NCBI GenBank assembly: GCA_002482815.1 | Contig: DLGS01000062.1 | Span: forward strand, 1 to 32,543 | DNA from: Bacteroidetes bacterium UBA7688 | Lineage (GTDB): Bacteria > Bacteroidota > Bacteroidia > Chitinophagales > Chitinophagaceae | DNA length: 32,543 nt | Direction of reading: 5' to 3' | Part shown: one piece after another, positions 1-9,606 of the stretch | How the letters are laid out: every line of letters begins with the position of its first letter | How positions within the stretch are numbered: position 1 is the stretch's first letter | Notes under the pieces: model-generated | The model's database searches: none | What the model was told of the DNA's origin: nothing | The model's input: the letters and a program-made list of their open reading frames with translations, nothing else | Translations under genes and position numbers: made by a program

Positions 1-2339
1 GGGGTTGCAGCCATAGTTACTGAGGTGGCACAAATATTTTGATCCGGACCAGCATTAGAGGTTAGCGTTACCGGATTATAACTAATGATTACGGTATCAT
101 TTTTAGTATCACAACCCACAGAAGCTGTGCTCCACAAAAATTTGTATGTTCCTGTAACCAAACCGGATACAAGTGTGGAATTGCTTGTTGGGGAAGCAAT
201 AGTTGCTACACCAGGCCCTGAGATTTGGGACCAACTGCCGCTGCCAACTATAGGGGCAACTGCATTTAAGGTAATAGAGGAGGATGAAGTAAGACAGGTA
301 TTTGCAGTAGAAATAACTGCATTTGAAGGTCCGGTGGTTGCATCTGTAGTAATTACTACCGTGTCATGCGTAGACCCGCACGCGTCGGTCAGACTATAAA
401 CAAACCCGTAGACCGTGCTGACAACAGATCCGGAAAATATTGTATTTGCAGCAGTCGAATCCGCTATTGTTACTGCTGGTCCGGAAATTTGTCTCCATTT
501 AGCTGAAACGCCTAGGCCAACTACATTTCCACTTAGCGGAATAGAATTCCCCGCACAAACTGTATCATCAAGGCCTGCATTTGCTGTAGGCGTAGTGGTG
601 GAAACAATAATATTTACATCATCAGAATTGGCCACACAGGTAGAGCCTGCAGATATTCCCCACCGGAATGTATAAACACCCACAGCTAAACCCGATATCC
701 CCAATGAATTTGAATGTGGGCTTGCTAAAGTTGTTCCGGTAGGGCCTGATACCAAAACCCATGTTCCAACTTCTCCCGGATCCGGAAGACTTCCTGCAAG
801 CGTTGTACTGGTTGCAAAGCAAGGTAAAATCTGGTCTGTGCCTGCATTAGATAAACCTGTTTTCTTGCTGATATTAATTTCAACAGTCTTATTCCTGTAT
901 TCGCAACTTGCAACTCTATACCTAAAAGAATAAATATATTTTCCAGGCGACATGTCATAAAGTCTTGTTGCACTCCCCGATTCAACAATTGTGGGGTCGG
1001 TTGTTCCGGCTGGTTTAGAAATTAAGGTTGTCTGGTCGTAGTTTAAACTTGGAGCACCAGATATGAACTGTGTCAGAACTGCAGTATCTACACCACAAGG
1101 CTGATTAATTACATCGTTAAAGATTGTAGTTTTCATTGGTGTCCGGAGTATCAGATCAACATCAAATGTTCTGGAACACAAACCATTATTAATTGTATAT
1201 TGGTAACGATAACGATAAAAGCCGGTTGTAGTAAAAGTATCGGGATGGGTAACATTTGTAACCTTTAAGCTATTTCCAATTACAGAGACTGTAGGGCTTG
1301 GTAAAGATCCCGGAGTTTTAGCAACTGAAGCTGTATTCCATGTGATTGTTTCGCCCGGCAGCAGACTTGCTGTGGGATCAAATGTGTAGGCAGTATCAAA
1401 TGATGCAATACATAAATCTTTACTTGCTATTCCTGTATTAGTTAATGCTACTGTTCCTGAAACTGTGATTACAAAAGTATCCCTGAAAATAGTACCTGCG
1501 CAGGATATAGCCTGGGTAGCAAAAGTGTAAGCACCTACTACAAGTCCTGAGTAGGTAACACTTGTCGTTGTATTATTAGTTGGTGAACCGGCTCCGTAAG
1601 TATAAGTTATTGTTGCTGCGCTTGGTCCCGATATTTCTGTAGCAGTTAAAGTTCCTCCACATCCAATATTATAATCCGGAGTTCTATATGAAGTCCCACA
1701 CATAGACTGATCAGCTATTACAGGAAAAGATGATTGACCTCCGAATGATACAATAGCCGTATCACGCAAAACGCATGCCCCCTGGGTCACACGCCAGATT
1801 ACATTTAATTTTTTAGGACAATTAGCGTTTGACCCACTGATAGATATATTAGATGTAGGTGATGTGGATGCACCGAAAACGGGGTTTGACACATTCGAAA
1901 CAACTGAAGATGACCATACACCAGCAGCACCAGCGGGTAAAGTGGCGTGTAAAAGGGCTGAATTTCCGCAAACAAAAGTATCGTTGCCGGCAGTAAATAT
2001 AGGTGCAGCCTCTACCGTAATGGTTACATTATCGGTAACATTTATTGCATCTGAGCATCGTGCAAAATATCTAAAAACATATACTCCGGGAACAAAACCG
2101 GTTACAGTTGTAATGGCGCTGCTCGGTGAAGTAATGGTAGGCACATTAGGACCACTTACAAATGCCCATTTTGCCGCAGTAGAAATAGCTCCGGTTGAAT
2201 TACCAGATAATGTCATCACTCCCTGAGAACATATTGAACGATCTACACCGGCATTTACTGAACAAGTTTGTGCTATTGCCGCATTAAATGAGAGAGTTAA
2301 TATTAATAATGCAAAAAACCTACTGTAAATTTTATTCAT
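1..2339 (-). CDS. Secreted Ig/PKD-like repeat surface protein (3' end outside window)
   Basis: A minus-strand frame runs open from the ATG at 2339 to the window edge, about 779 codons, so the C-terminus is missing. The start MNKIYSRFFALLILTLSFNA and the following AIAQ form a clear signal peptide. The rest is a string of roughly 80-100-residue Ig/PKD-like units. These open with NAG-x-D-xx-C (NAGVDRSIC, TAGNDTFVC, NAGLDDTVC, NAGPDQNIC) and carry W..SGP, an I.sP.s stretch and sGl..GvY.Fr.w. The composition is rich in T, S, V and G and poor in charge. Such proteins in Bacteroidota are usually exported through type IX secretion and carry a C-terminal sorting or gliding-motility-associated domain; that domain would lie before position 1 and cannot be confirmed. 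Likely role is adhesion or another cell-surface function (inference). It follows a 54-aa ORF by 5 nt. Confidence 0.85.
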   Translation of the reverse strand, partial: MNKIYSRFFALLILTLSFNAAIAQTCSVNAGVDRSICSQGVMTLSGNSTGAISTAAKWAFVSGPNVPTITSPSSAITTVTGFVPGVYVFRYFARCSDAINVTDNVTITVEAAPIFTAGNDTFVCGNSALLHATLPAGAAGVWSSSVVSNVSNPVFGASTSPTSNISISGSNANCPKKLNVIWRVTQGACVLRDTAIVSFGGQSSFPVIADQSMCGTSYRTPDYNIGCGGTLTATEISGPSAATITYTYGAGSPTNNTTTSVTYSGLVVGAYTFATQAISCAGTIFRDTFVITVSGTVALTNTGIASKDLCIASFDTAYTFDPTASLLPGETITWNTASVAKTPGSLPSPTVSVIGNSLKVTNVTHPDTFTTTGFYRYRYQYTINNGLCSRTFDVDLILRTPMKTTIFNDVINQPCGVDTAVLTQFISGAPSLNYDQTTLISKPAGTTDPTIVESGSATRLYDMSPGKYIYSFRYRVASCEYRNKTVEINISKKTGLSNAGTDQILPCFATSTTLAGSLPDPGEVGTWVLVSGPTGTTLASPHSNSLGISGLAVGVYTFRWGISAGSTCVANSDDVNIIVSTTTPTANAGLDDTVCAGNSIPLSGNVVGLGVSAKWRQISGPAVTIADSTAANTIFSGSVVSTVYGFVYSLTDACGSTHDTVVITTDATTGPSNAVISTANTCLTSSSSITLNAVAPIVGSGSWSQISGPGVATIASPTSNSTLVSGLVTGTYKFLWSTASVGCDTKNDTVIISYNPVTLTSNAGPDQNICATSVTMAAT

Positions 2340-2344
2340 ATTTT

Positions 2345-2509
2345 TTATTTTGCTTCGATTTCAATGTTTTTTAAACTGAATGTGCTTGCCTGATTACTCT
2401 CAAACGTGATGGTAATTTCATCACTTGGAGGGATAGTAATAATTTCCTCGATTATCAATAATCTTTCATTTAATGATAATGTCAGTAATTCATGCAATAG
2501 ATATTTCAT
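2345..2509 (-). CDS. 54-aa ORF directly upstream of the repeat protein; possible 3' relic
   Basis: A 54-codon frame with an ATG at 2509 and TAA at 2345-2347, only 5 nt before the start of the large repeat protein. It reads MKYLLHELLT...PPSDEITITF...LKNIEIEAK. There is no signal peptide or membrane segment. The C-terminal half alternates hydrophobic and polar residues as in a beta-sandwich edge, so it may be the surviving tail of a larger adhesin-type gene rather than a free-standing protein. The tight spacing would also fit translational coupling. I do not recognise a family. Confidence 0.35.
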   Translation of the reverse strand: MKYLLHELLTLSLNERLLIIEEIITIPPSDEITITFESNQASTFSLKNIEIEAK

Positions 2510-3991
2510 TAATAAAAATTTAAATAAAATTCACCATTACCTCTTTCGAGATTAGTACTTTTATAAATTATGGGGTTTACCGTTCAATAGTATCTACTTC
2601 AATAGCAAACAGTTGGACTATTTGACAATCGATTGATTTGTTCAATTAATTTGCTAGTACAATAATGGTAATGGAGGTTTCATACTCCAAAAACCATTTA
2701 AACAAAAAATTGATCATTAATTCGTGAAATACAGGCTTCACATTATAAACGGTAAATATTGGTAGGCAAAAGTAGGCTATAAATTTATTATTACAAACAC
2801 AATTCGCAATTTTATTAAAAATATTTTATTTTTTTTTAAGAGAGTTTCTTTATCACTAAGTAGTGATTAAGTTGAGTAATAAAATCATTAATGCGGAATT
2901 TAACAAATCAATCTGCGAACTAATATAGGCCTCTGTTTGATGATGTACATTAGTATTTGCATCTTCGCTCATTGATATTTTTGCATCTTCGCAATTTTAT
3001 CCAATGAATATTTAAAAGCATAAGCTTTATTATCCGAGAGAAAGATTTTTGCTTATAACATCGTTATTGAAAATCCTTCTCCATATGATACTCTTACTGG
3101 TATAAAGTTGTATCAATCCTGCTGCTATTCGGATATCTGATTCGAATCCATTGCACATGTATTGTATTCAAAATTGACATTGTTTTCAATTGTGATTTCA
3201 GGCGTTCATTTTCTTCCGAAAATTTTGATCAAGGCAAATGCCGTAGAATACCATCCGGATAATTTGATTAGCAAGAACTTCGTTATGGCTTGTTTATCTT
3301 TTCAACTATTCGTGTCATGTCAATATTGACATAAAAGTACAAGCGTCCACTCAATAAGATAACCGGAAAAGCATTGTTGACTGAAATAGCATCAATTTCC
3401 CAAACAGCTCCATAATTTCTAAATGAACAAAATGAAGAGAATTTGTAATCCTATTTAAATAAATATTACTATCCTATACCTATTGGTGCTAAAATAGCTG
3501 AATTTTTACTCATTGCTATAAATTATAACTCAAACTATTTTATAAAAGTAAATAATTATGATTTTGTGAGTCGATATCGTTGGCTAATTATAATTCAGAA
3601 AATCATTTTCATACAAGTACATATTGATCGGGGCTGTATACAGTTTATCATGAGGTTCAGATTTCTCGAATTTATACAGCCAGTAAATCAACTGATTGGT
3701 GAAGCATTGAAAGACGATTCCTCAGTAAAATTGAATAGAAAAGTTTCGCGACCCATCCGGAAATTCCGAATCGCCATTCCTTTAAAGTGCACTTCAGAAA
3801 CTGCACTTGCGAATGCCTAAGATGCTTAAGAATGTAAGTTTTAATTAAAATCGTGTAAGAGTACAGTTGCATCATACTTTGATCTTTGCAAGAGAAAATT
3901 AACTTAGACTATTGATTTGAAGAAGTCCCAAGCGAATTAATCTACGACTGGTCTGATATAGTGTCATTAATAAACAATTAAATAAAAAATT
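2510..3991. other. Gene-poor stretch of about 1.5 kb
   Basis: No convincing gene on either strand. The sequence is very AT-rich with frequent stops. A 13-base direct repeat, tttgcatcttcgc, occurs at 2956-2968 and 2980-2992. Short open pieces on the minus strand around 3020-3240 (one containing SEENERLKSQLK) look like decayed coding DNA but match nothing I recognise. The ORFs of 67 and 84 codons on opposite strands at 3566-3875 have no coding character that I can defend. Confidence 0.5.
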
Positions 3992-4210
3992 ATGAGCAAG
4001 AAGAACACAGTGTTAGTAGGCGGGATACTAATTATCGCAGGTGGATTGATCCTACGTGACCTTTACAAGAAAGGTAAATTAAAACGAGTTGAAAACTATC
4101 TTGAACCACTTCTTACGAAAGGAAAAGAAATATTTAAACAGCAACTTGAGAAAGTTACATCAAAGTCAGAAGAAGGAAGTACTCCAAAAATGAATTCAGT
4201 AACAAATTAA
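3992..4210 (+). CDS. Small single-pass membrane protein
   Basis: A 72-aa protein. Residues about 7-24 (VLVGGILIIAGGLILRDL) form one transmembrane helix after a short basic N-terminus (MSKKN). A Lys-rich, probably helical cytoplasmic tail follows (KKGKLKRVENYLEPLLTKGK). A strong intrinsic terminator lies about 30 nt downstream, which supports it as a transcribed gene. No family recognised. Similar short membrane-plus-basic-tail proteins are at 4302-4469 and 29778-29945. Confidence 0.6.
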   Translation: MSKKNTVLVGGILIIAGGLILRDLYKKGKLKRVENYLEPLLTKGKEIFKQQLEKVTSKSEEGSTPKMNSVTN

Positions 4211-4242
4211 AGATTGTTTCTTTACTTGTTTAATTTAAATGG

Positions 4243-4276
4243 ACCAACCACACGTACAAAGTGTGGTTGGTTTTTT
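4243..4276 (+). terminator. Strong intrinsic terminator
   Basis: A perfect 11-bp stem: accaaccacac at 4243-4253 pairs with gtgtggttggt at 4261-4271. The loop is 7 nt and a run of T follows. It ends the transcript of the 72-aa membrane protein gene and separates it from the next small ORF. Confidence 0.85.
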
Positions 4277-4301
4277 ATCCCTTAGAAAAAAATATTAAAA
4301 G

Positions 4302-4469
4302 ATGAAACCAGAATATCTTGAAATTGCAGGAGCATTATTGCTCATTGTTAGTGGTGCTACATTGTTTAGTATCATCAACAAAAAAAGAAAGAACAACATC
4401 CTGAAACGTATCTACTACAGCAATGTTCCAAAGTTTATTGAGCACCAAATAAATGGTACGCATAAATAG
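4302..4469 (+). CDS. 55-aa single-pass membrane protein
   Basis: A 55-codon ORF from ATG 4302 to TAG 4467-4469, just after the terminator. Residues about 5-24 (YLEIAGALLLIVSGATLFSI) form a transmembrane helix. A strongly basic stretch (NKKRKNNILKR) follows and places the tail in the cytoplasm by the positive-inside rule. The layout is the same as the 72-aa neighbour, but I see no clear sequence identity. It is convergent with the recombinase gene, whose stop is 24 nt away. Function unknown. Confidence 0.5.
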   Translation: MKPEYLEIAGALLLIVSGATLFSIINKKRKNNILKRIYYSNVPKFIEHQINGTHK

Positions 4470-4492
4470 TTTAGCAAACAGTTGTGATAATT

Positions 4493-5737
4493 TTAATCCT
4501 TAAAATTCAGCAACGATTCTGATATTTTTTGCACCATTGCATTGGGAATAGTTTTCAAATAATGTTCGGTTACTGTAGATGAGGAGTGCCCAAGCGCATC
4601 ACTGATCATGCTTGTTGAGATGCCATCAATTTTTAAACGTGTGGCATAAGAGTGGCGGGCAAGATTCAGATTCAATCTCATTTCAAATCCCAATTTCTTT
4701 CCTATCGGACGTAGGTCCCTGTTTAGGTTCCTTGCAAAAATATCTTTCACTCTTTTTCGTTCAATGTTATTATCAATCCCACGAAGGCATGGGAAAATGT
4801 AATCCTTCGTTTTCAGGTCTCCCCACTTTTCAATAATGCGTCTTATTTCAGGATGGAGATGGATTACGATCTCCTTTGTCTCATGGTTTGTATTAGCAGT
4901 TTTTGAACGGATGAACACTATCTTGTCTCCTTTTATGTTGCTCCCTTTAAGATTCAGTGCATCTTTGATGTTCATCCCATTGCAGAGGTAAAGGAAAATG
5001 AAGTAGTCTTTTGAACGCTCTTCACCATTTCTTGTTGGTGTATACTCCCATAATTTCTTCAGTTGTTCGGGATACAAAACATCTTTTGATTTTGTTGTTG
5101 ATCCAATAGTAAATTCTTTGAATGGATAATGGCCGGACGAAATCAATCCTTGTTTTATTGCCCTGTTGAAGATGTGCCTTAAGCACCTGAAATGTATCTG
5201 TGCTGTAGAGGCTGAGTTGCCAATACTCAGCCACCAGGCCTTAAAACCTTTTAACCAGGCTGGTGTAATGTCTTCTAAAAAGAAGCTCGTTTTGTAGCGC
5301 TTAAACGCCACCAACGACTGTTCATAAAAGCTCTTGCTCCCCGCATTGTCTTCAGCTGTCAACTCATCAATTTTCTGTTGGAACAGAATTGTCATATCTG
5401 TTTTCATATTCCCTTTTAACGCAGCTTCCGACTTAAAAAGATTGGTGAACATCTTTTGATTTGCAAGAGGGAATTCATCCAGAATATTGTTTGCTTTTTC
5501 AAGGTATTGTTCAATTGAATTCCTTAGTGCTTTGGCTTCTTTTGTTATTGTTCCTTTTGCTGACATTGCTTTTTCAAACACATCAGGTGTGGCGTATAAC
5601 TTAAGGCCAATGCGGAATTGAGCGCTGTTTAATGTGATTGTAATTTTGACCGGCAGCAAATCGCTGTTGGCCATTGGTGTGCGTGCATCAAGGAAAGGAT
5701 AGGCACTTCCGGCTTTTGAGTTTATTGTTTTCTTCAT
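4493..5737 (-). CDS. Tyrosine recombinase / integrase (Bacteroidota type)
   Basis: A 414-aa site-specific recombinase. The N-terminal part (about 30-120) is an arm-binding domain and 120-210 a SAM-like core-binding domain. The C-terminal catalytic domain covers about 220-410. It shows YLCNGMNIKDALNLKGSNI (the first catalytic Arg position is degenerate, as is common in this clade), LNLARHSYATRL with Arg361, LGHSS with His384 and the nucleophile Tyr393 in EHYLK. Full-length for the family, so probably active. It would cut and rejoin DNA at attachment sites and move an integrative element. The tRNA-like repeats further right are candidate relics of such sites, but a link to this particular enzyme is not shown. 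Confidence 0.93.
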   Translation of the reverse strand: MKKTINSKAGSAYPFLDARTPMANSDLLPVKITITLNSAQFRIGLKLYATPDVFEKAMSAKGTITKEAKALRNSIEQYLEKANNILDEFPLANQKMFTNLFKSEAALKGNMKTDMTILFQQKIDELTAEDNAGSKSFYEQSLVAFKRYKTSFFLEDITPAWLKGFKAWWLSIGNSASTAQIHFRCLRHIFNRAIKQGLISSGHYPFKEFTIGSTTKSKDVLYPEQLKKLWEYTPTRNGEERSKDYFIFLYLCNGMNIKDALNLKGSNIKGDKIVFIRSKTANTNHETKEIVIHLHPEIRRIIEKWGDLKTKDYIFPCLRGIDNNIERKRVKDIFARNLNRDLRPIGKKLGFEMRLNLNLARHSYATRLKIDGISTSMISDALGHSSSTVTEHYLKTIPNAMVQKISESLLNFKD

Positions 5738-5775
5738 TGTTTTGATCTTATACGCAAGTGTATCAGATCAGTTTG

Positions 5776-5843
5776 AAACCATGAAGTCTGGTGCTCAATT
5801 CTTGCAGAACTCCAGCGATTGAAGGAGGTTCATTTAGACCCGT
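5776..5843. repeat. Direct repeat X-Y, copy 1 (left of the receptor/two-component genes)
   Basis: Motif X, aaaccatgaagtctggtgct (5776-5795), is identical to 10434-10453. Similarity continues past it with a few changes (aattctt-g/a-cagaa). Motif Y, ggttcatttagacccgt (5827-5843), matches 10373-10389 with one change. Read on the minus strand, copy 1 is open for about 29 codons (TGLNEPPSIAGVLQELSTRL...), so it may be the 3' relic of a gene. It lies 39 nt beyond the recombinase start. Confidence 0.6.
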
Positions 5844-5860
5844 TATTATATATCATTGTA

Positions 5861-8281
5861 CTAAAACTTATAATTATATCCGAGCCTTAATACTTGCGTT
5901 TCATAATAATCGGTACTGACAAATCTAAATCCATCCCCTTGTACTTCTTTTTTAATCCGTAGCGTATTGGCTATATCGGTAGCGTTTAAGAATATGAAAC
6001 CTTTGCCCTTCTGAATTGTCTTTTTGAAACCGAGGTCTACAGAAAAACGTGATCCGATTTTACCTTGTGGAATAATATCCGGTGCGAGGTAAATTGCGGT
6101 CAGCTGTGCATCAATTTTTCGTGGTAAGTGGAATGTACTGTTCAACTTTATATTGCCTGAATACATATTCTGTTTTCCAGCTGAGAATATATTGACTTTA
6201 GGATAAAGGTTGGTTACTGTAAATGCCTCAATTGTGTTCTTGTAGGCATTCAGGTTTACATTGAATGTCCCCCATTTCCCAGCATTTTGGGATAGCATCA
6301 TTTCAGTCCCGGTATTGTAGCTTCTTCCTGCATTCTGAAAAATATTGTAGATAACATTACTCCCGGGAGTAATACTTGCGATTCTTGTAATGGTTGCGTC
6401 CATTACCTTATGGTAAACCGAAGCATAGAACATTCCTTTCTGCATGTTGAGTTTATATCCAATCTCTATTGTGTTGGTGAATTGCGGCCGTAATGCAGGA
6501 TTGCCCAATTTCACGATCTCTGCATCATCATATTTTGGGAAGATACGTATATCCACTTCATTTGCTCTGTCCACACGGCGGTTGTAAAAAAAGGAAAGCC
6601 TGTTGTTATCATTGATTTTATAGCCCAGGCGCATATTAGGGAACGGTTGTGTGTAATGATATTGATCACTTTTGTAAGTATTGTGTTGCGGATTTACATC
6701 GTATTGGACACCCACATACTCCACACGCAATCCAGCTTCCAGTTCCAGATTTCGATTTTCAAAAACATAATTTCCGTACAAAGCAGGAATAGTTTCCGAG
6801 TAGTTGGCCCATCCTCCTGCATTTGTATCTAAGGGTGAATTAAGTCCGGGAATGAACTTCATATTGACAGGAATATAACGATACCTGAATTTCATTCCAC
6901 CCTCTATTCGTCCATATTTCAGAGGCTGTACATAATCAATATTCAAGTCAGCAACCTGTTCGTCCGATAATAACTTAAACGAATCAAGCCCTGTGTATGC
7001 TGGTAATATGTTGGTGAAAAAATATTGTTCGTTTTCCCTGTGGAATGTATAATTGAAACCGATATTCAATTGCCTCCCCGGCTGTCTGTACTTATGTTGC
7101 CATCCGGTTGATGCAGTAACGGTCGTTTTAAGTTCATCTTCTATAAACTGCCATAGCCGTTGTCTTTCACTAAGATTACTATTGAAGAATGGCTCTTCTC
7201 CCCGGTCCAGTATTTTTTCACTGCTGAAAAGAGCCGAAACCATTAATGTATTGCTTTCATCAGGATTCCAATCTATTCCGGTTTTTCCGGTAATAATATT
7301 GGTGCTTCGGTTCCTTTTTGTTTGTTGTTTTATGATAGTTCCATTATCATAGTACCGATCTACGAATTCATTTTTATTCAGTGTTTGGGTATAAAGGTTG
7401 TCCCCCTGAAAAAATAGATTCACTTTGTTTTTTCTGTAATTTATTGAGAAGGAGGGATTAATTTTTGGCGTGGCCTGGTATTGAGGCCTGATCGTTGGCA
7501 GGTTTTCTCTTTTGATCCATAAGGCACCAAGACCGCCAACTAAACCAACCTGACCATTCAATCCTTCCTTTTTTTCTTTTTTATAAATAATGTTGATAAT
7601 ACCTGCATTTCCATTGGCATCAAATTTGGCGGAAGGATTATTTATTATTTCAATCTTTTCTATCGCCGATGCAGGTATGTTCTCCAGGCCCGATTGGCCG
7701 CTAATTCCTGTTAATGCTGTCTGTCTTCCATCAATCAGCACACTTATTTTATCGCTACCCCTAAGTTGTACTTTGCCATCCTGTACTGTGATCCCTGGAA
7801 GATTCTTCATTGCTTCCAGTGCAGAAGATCCTGCTTGCGCAATATTATCACCAAGGGTAAAGGTCTTCTTGTCCATTTTAGAGGACACCTGTGCCTCATT
7901 ACCGGTCACCACCACTTCATTCAGTTTTTTTGTGTCGGCCAAAAGTAAAATAGTACCCTTATCCAGGAACGTGCTTAAGGTGCCTACAAGTAAGGATTCC
8001 CATCTTTCCTGGTAACCGAGGTAATTCAGTTTGAAAAAATAGTTTCCGGAGGAAACATCTGCTATCGTAAAGCGCCCGTCATCTTCAGTAACAGTGCCGG
8101 ATATAAAACTGCTGTCTTTTGCAGCAAGTAAAGAAACAGTTACAAAGGGCAAAGAGGATTTATCGGCATTGTCCTTTATTATTCCGGAAATAGTAACCTT
8201 GTTTTGTGCAGAGGAAGAAAAGTGAAAAGCGCAAAACAGGATTGCCGTAAGGATTTGTTTCGTGGGAATTGTCTTTTTCAT
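5861..8281 (-). CDS. Outer-membrane beta-barrel receptor (TonB-dependent-like, OMP_b-brl_3 type)
   Basis: About 806 aa from the ATG at 8281; a TTG 15 nt upstream also keeps the frame, but the ATG gives MKKTIPTKQILTAILFCAFH, a normal signal peptide. A carboxypeptidase-regulatory-like domain follows (about 28-110: VTISGIIKDNADKSSLPFVTVS). Next is a plug-like segment (about 120-230) with VRLRGSDKISVLIDGRQ-type residues and IEKIEIINNPSAKFDANGNAGIINII, then a long barrel ending in LRLGYNYKF with a C-terminal aromatic residue. Substrate unknown; the family includes transporters of siderophores, peptides and other ligands. The gene follows the histidine kinase by 47 nt and shares an upstream 14-mer with the response regulator, so it is probably the regulated target of that pair. 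Confidence 0.88.
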   Translation of the reverse strand: MKKTIPTKQILTAILFCAFHFSSSAQNKVTISGIIKDNADKSSLPFVTVSLLAAKDSSFISGTVTEDDGRFTIADVSSGNYFFKLNYLGYQERWESLLVGTLSTFLDKGTILLLADTKKLNEVVVTGNEAQVSSKMDKKTFTLGDNIAQAGSSALEAMKNLPGITVQDGKVQLRGSDKISVLIDGRQTALTGISGQSGLENIPASAIEKIEIINNPSAKFDANGNAGIINIIYKKEKKEGLNGQVGLVGGLGALWIKRENLPTIRPQYQATPKINPSFSINYRKNKVNLFFQGDNLYTQTLNKNEFVDRYYDNGTIIKQQTKRNRSTNIITGKTGIDWNPDESNTLMVSALFSSEKILDRGEEPFFNSNLSERQRLWQFIEDELKTTVTASTGWQHKYRQPGRQLNIGFNYTFHRENEQYFFTNILPAYTGLDSFKLLSDEQVADLNIDYVQPLKYGRIEGGMKFRYRYIPVNMKFIPGLNSPLDTNAGGWANYSETIPALYGNYVFENRNLELEAGLRVEYVGVQYDVNPQHNTYKSDQYHYTQPFPNMRLGYKINDNNRLSFFYNRRVDRANEVDIRIFPKYDDAEIVKLGNPALRPQFTNTIEIGYKLNMQKGMFYASVYHKVMDATITRIASITPGSNVIYNIFQNAGRSYNTGTEMMLSQNAGKWGTFNVNLNAYKNTIEAFTVTNLYPKVNIFSAGKQNMYSGNIKLNSTFHLPRKIDAQLTAIYLAPDIIPQGKIGSRFSVDLGFKKTIQKGKGFIFLNATDIANTLRIKKEVQGDGFRFVSTDYYETQVLRLGYNYKF

Positions 8282-8309
8282 ATTACAAAGCTGCAACCTG
8301 ATTTAGAAG

Positions 8310-8323
8310 AAATCCTGAATTAA
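8310..8323 (-). promoter_or_regulatory. Candidate response-regulator site upstream of the receptor gene
   Basis: On the minus strand ttaattcaggattt (8323-8310) sits 28 nt before the receptor ATG. The identical 14-mer lies at 10308-10295, 17 nt before the response-regulator ATG. Two exact copies only in front of these two starts suggest a shared regulatory element, perhaps for the OmpR-type regulator encoded between them (inference). Confidence 0.4.
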
Positions 8324-8328
8324 GTATC

Positions 8329-9606
8329 CTATGAAAAATTTACAGAAAACTTGTGCTGGCATGCTTCAAAAGCATAAGTGATATCCCATTTAAACTGGAG
8401 GCATACCTGGTGGATAATAGCCAGGCCAAGTCCTGTCGCCGGAGTTTCATTATTCACCCTGCCAAAACGTTGAAACAAATGCTCTTGTTTTAACGCTTGA
8501 GTACCGGGATTGGAAATCATGAGGTAGTGACCAGAAATCTGAATATCGATTTTGCTGTTTTCTTCACTGTACCTTATAGCATTGGTTAAAAGATTAGATA
8601 ACAGTATTTCAAGCAAAGTGCTGTTGGTTTTTATCTTTGTGATTCCTGAACAACTCAGCGCAACGGAAAGTCTTTTTGCCTCAATAAAACTGTTCATCAT
8701 TTCAAGATTTTCCTGTAACAATTCCTTCAGATCAATCCACTCTCTATCCTCAAAATGATTGTTCTCTATCTTTGCCAGCAACAGCATATTCCGGTTAATC
8801 CTGTTTGCCTTTCCTAAAGCATTTTGAGCTTGGTCTATGATCTCTGATTGTCTTTTAGAAAGAGCCGCTTCCTGCAAAAAAAGATCAAGTTTTGATTGAA
8901 TAACCGCCAAAGGAGTCTGTAATTCGTGCGAAGCATTTTCCACAAATTGTTTCTGCTGTTCAAAGCTATTAATGTTCGCCTTAATCAAATGTTCGAGCCT
9001 GGTATTTAAAGTTTCAAACTCCACAATATCAGTTTCCTCAAACACTGGCAAATCGTGCCTATTCAGGTCAAATTCCTGTATTGTTTTTATACTTGAATTG
9101 AAAGGCTGCCATATTTTGTCAGACAATCTACGGTTCAGAATGATCAGCCCGATAAGTAGCAGGACAAAGAAAATTAATGACACCAATGCCAGTCCCAAAA
9201 TTGTTTCGTGAGATTCCTCCATATTGGTCTCCACACTAAGGGCAAACTTTTTTCCTTTCAATTGGAAATAGGTTGTCAGTCCCTGAAATCGTTCTTCTTT
9301 CTTAGAGAAATTATTCTTGCGGTATATATTATAGGTACTGTCCGACTTTAATTCTGTAACCTCGCGTAAATGGCTTGATGGTTGAAGCTGATTCCATAGC
9401 GCCACACTTTTATTTAATACACTGTCAGAAAAATTCTGTGATTGGAGATTGTTTTTTATTTCTTCGCTTACAATTGTATTGTGTTCTTTGAGTTCTGTTT
9501 GCCAGATGTAATCGACAATAGCGTAATATGCAGGAATGCTACAGGCCAGTACAATACCTGCATACCACATAAAAACTTTGAAAGATTTATCAAGCAACCT
9601 GATCAT
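8329..9606 (-). CDS. Sensor histidine kinase (HisKA/HATPase)
   Basis: About 425 aa from the ATG at 9606, which overlaps the regulator's TGA as ATGA; an upstream in-frame ATG at 9615 is possible. Numbered from 9615, transmembrane helices lie at about 12-34 and 138-160 and enclose a sensor domain of about 100 residues. The phospho-acceptor His230 is in ENASHELQTPLAVIQ. The N box is LLSNLLTNAIRYSEEN and the G box ATGLGLAIIHQVC. It would autophosphorylate and signal to the response regulator immediately upstream. Signal unknown. The gene order regulator-kinase-receptor suggests control of the outer-membrane receptor. Confidence 0.92.
   Translation of the reverse strand: MIRLLDKSFKVFMWYAGIVLACSIPAYYAIVDYIWQTELKEHNTIVSEEIKNNLQSQNFSDSVLNKSVALWNQLQPSSHLREVTELKSDSTYNIYRKNNFSKKEERFQGLTTYFQLKGKKFALSVETNMEESHETILGLALVSLIFFVLLLIGLIILNRRLSDKIWQPFNSSIKTIQEFDLNRHDLPVFEETDIVEFETLNTRLEHLIKANINSFEQQKQFVENASHELQTPLAVIQSKLDLFLQEAALSKRQSEIIDQAQNALGKANRINRNMLLLAKIENNHFEDREWIDLKELLQENLEMMNSFIEAKRLSVALSCSGITKIKTNSTLLEILLSNLLTNAIRYSEENSKIDIQISGHYLMISNPGTQALKQEHLFQRFGRVNNETPATGLGLAIIHQVCLQFKWDITYAFEACQHKFSVNFS

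Noticed and set aside
85..2226. Plus-strand ORFs opposite the first gene
   Set aside because: Shadows of the long minus-strand frame, which has a signal peptide and regular domain repeats.
1..2339. Repeats of the first gene as a CRISPR or tandem DNA repeat
   Set aside because: The periodicity is at the protein level (Ig-like units), with DNA too diverged and spacing too long for a CRISPR array.
3566..3875. Overlapping ORFs of 84 (+) and 67 (-) codons
   Set aside because: Opposite-strand overlap, unusual composition, no start context or recognisable motif.
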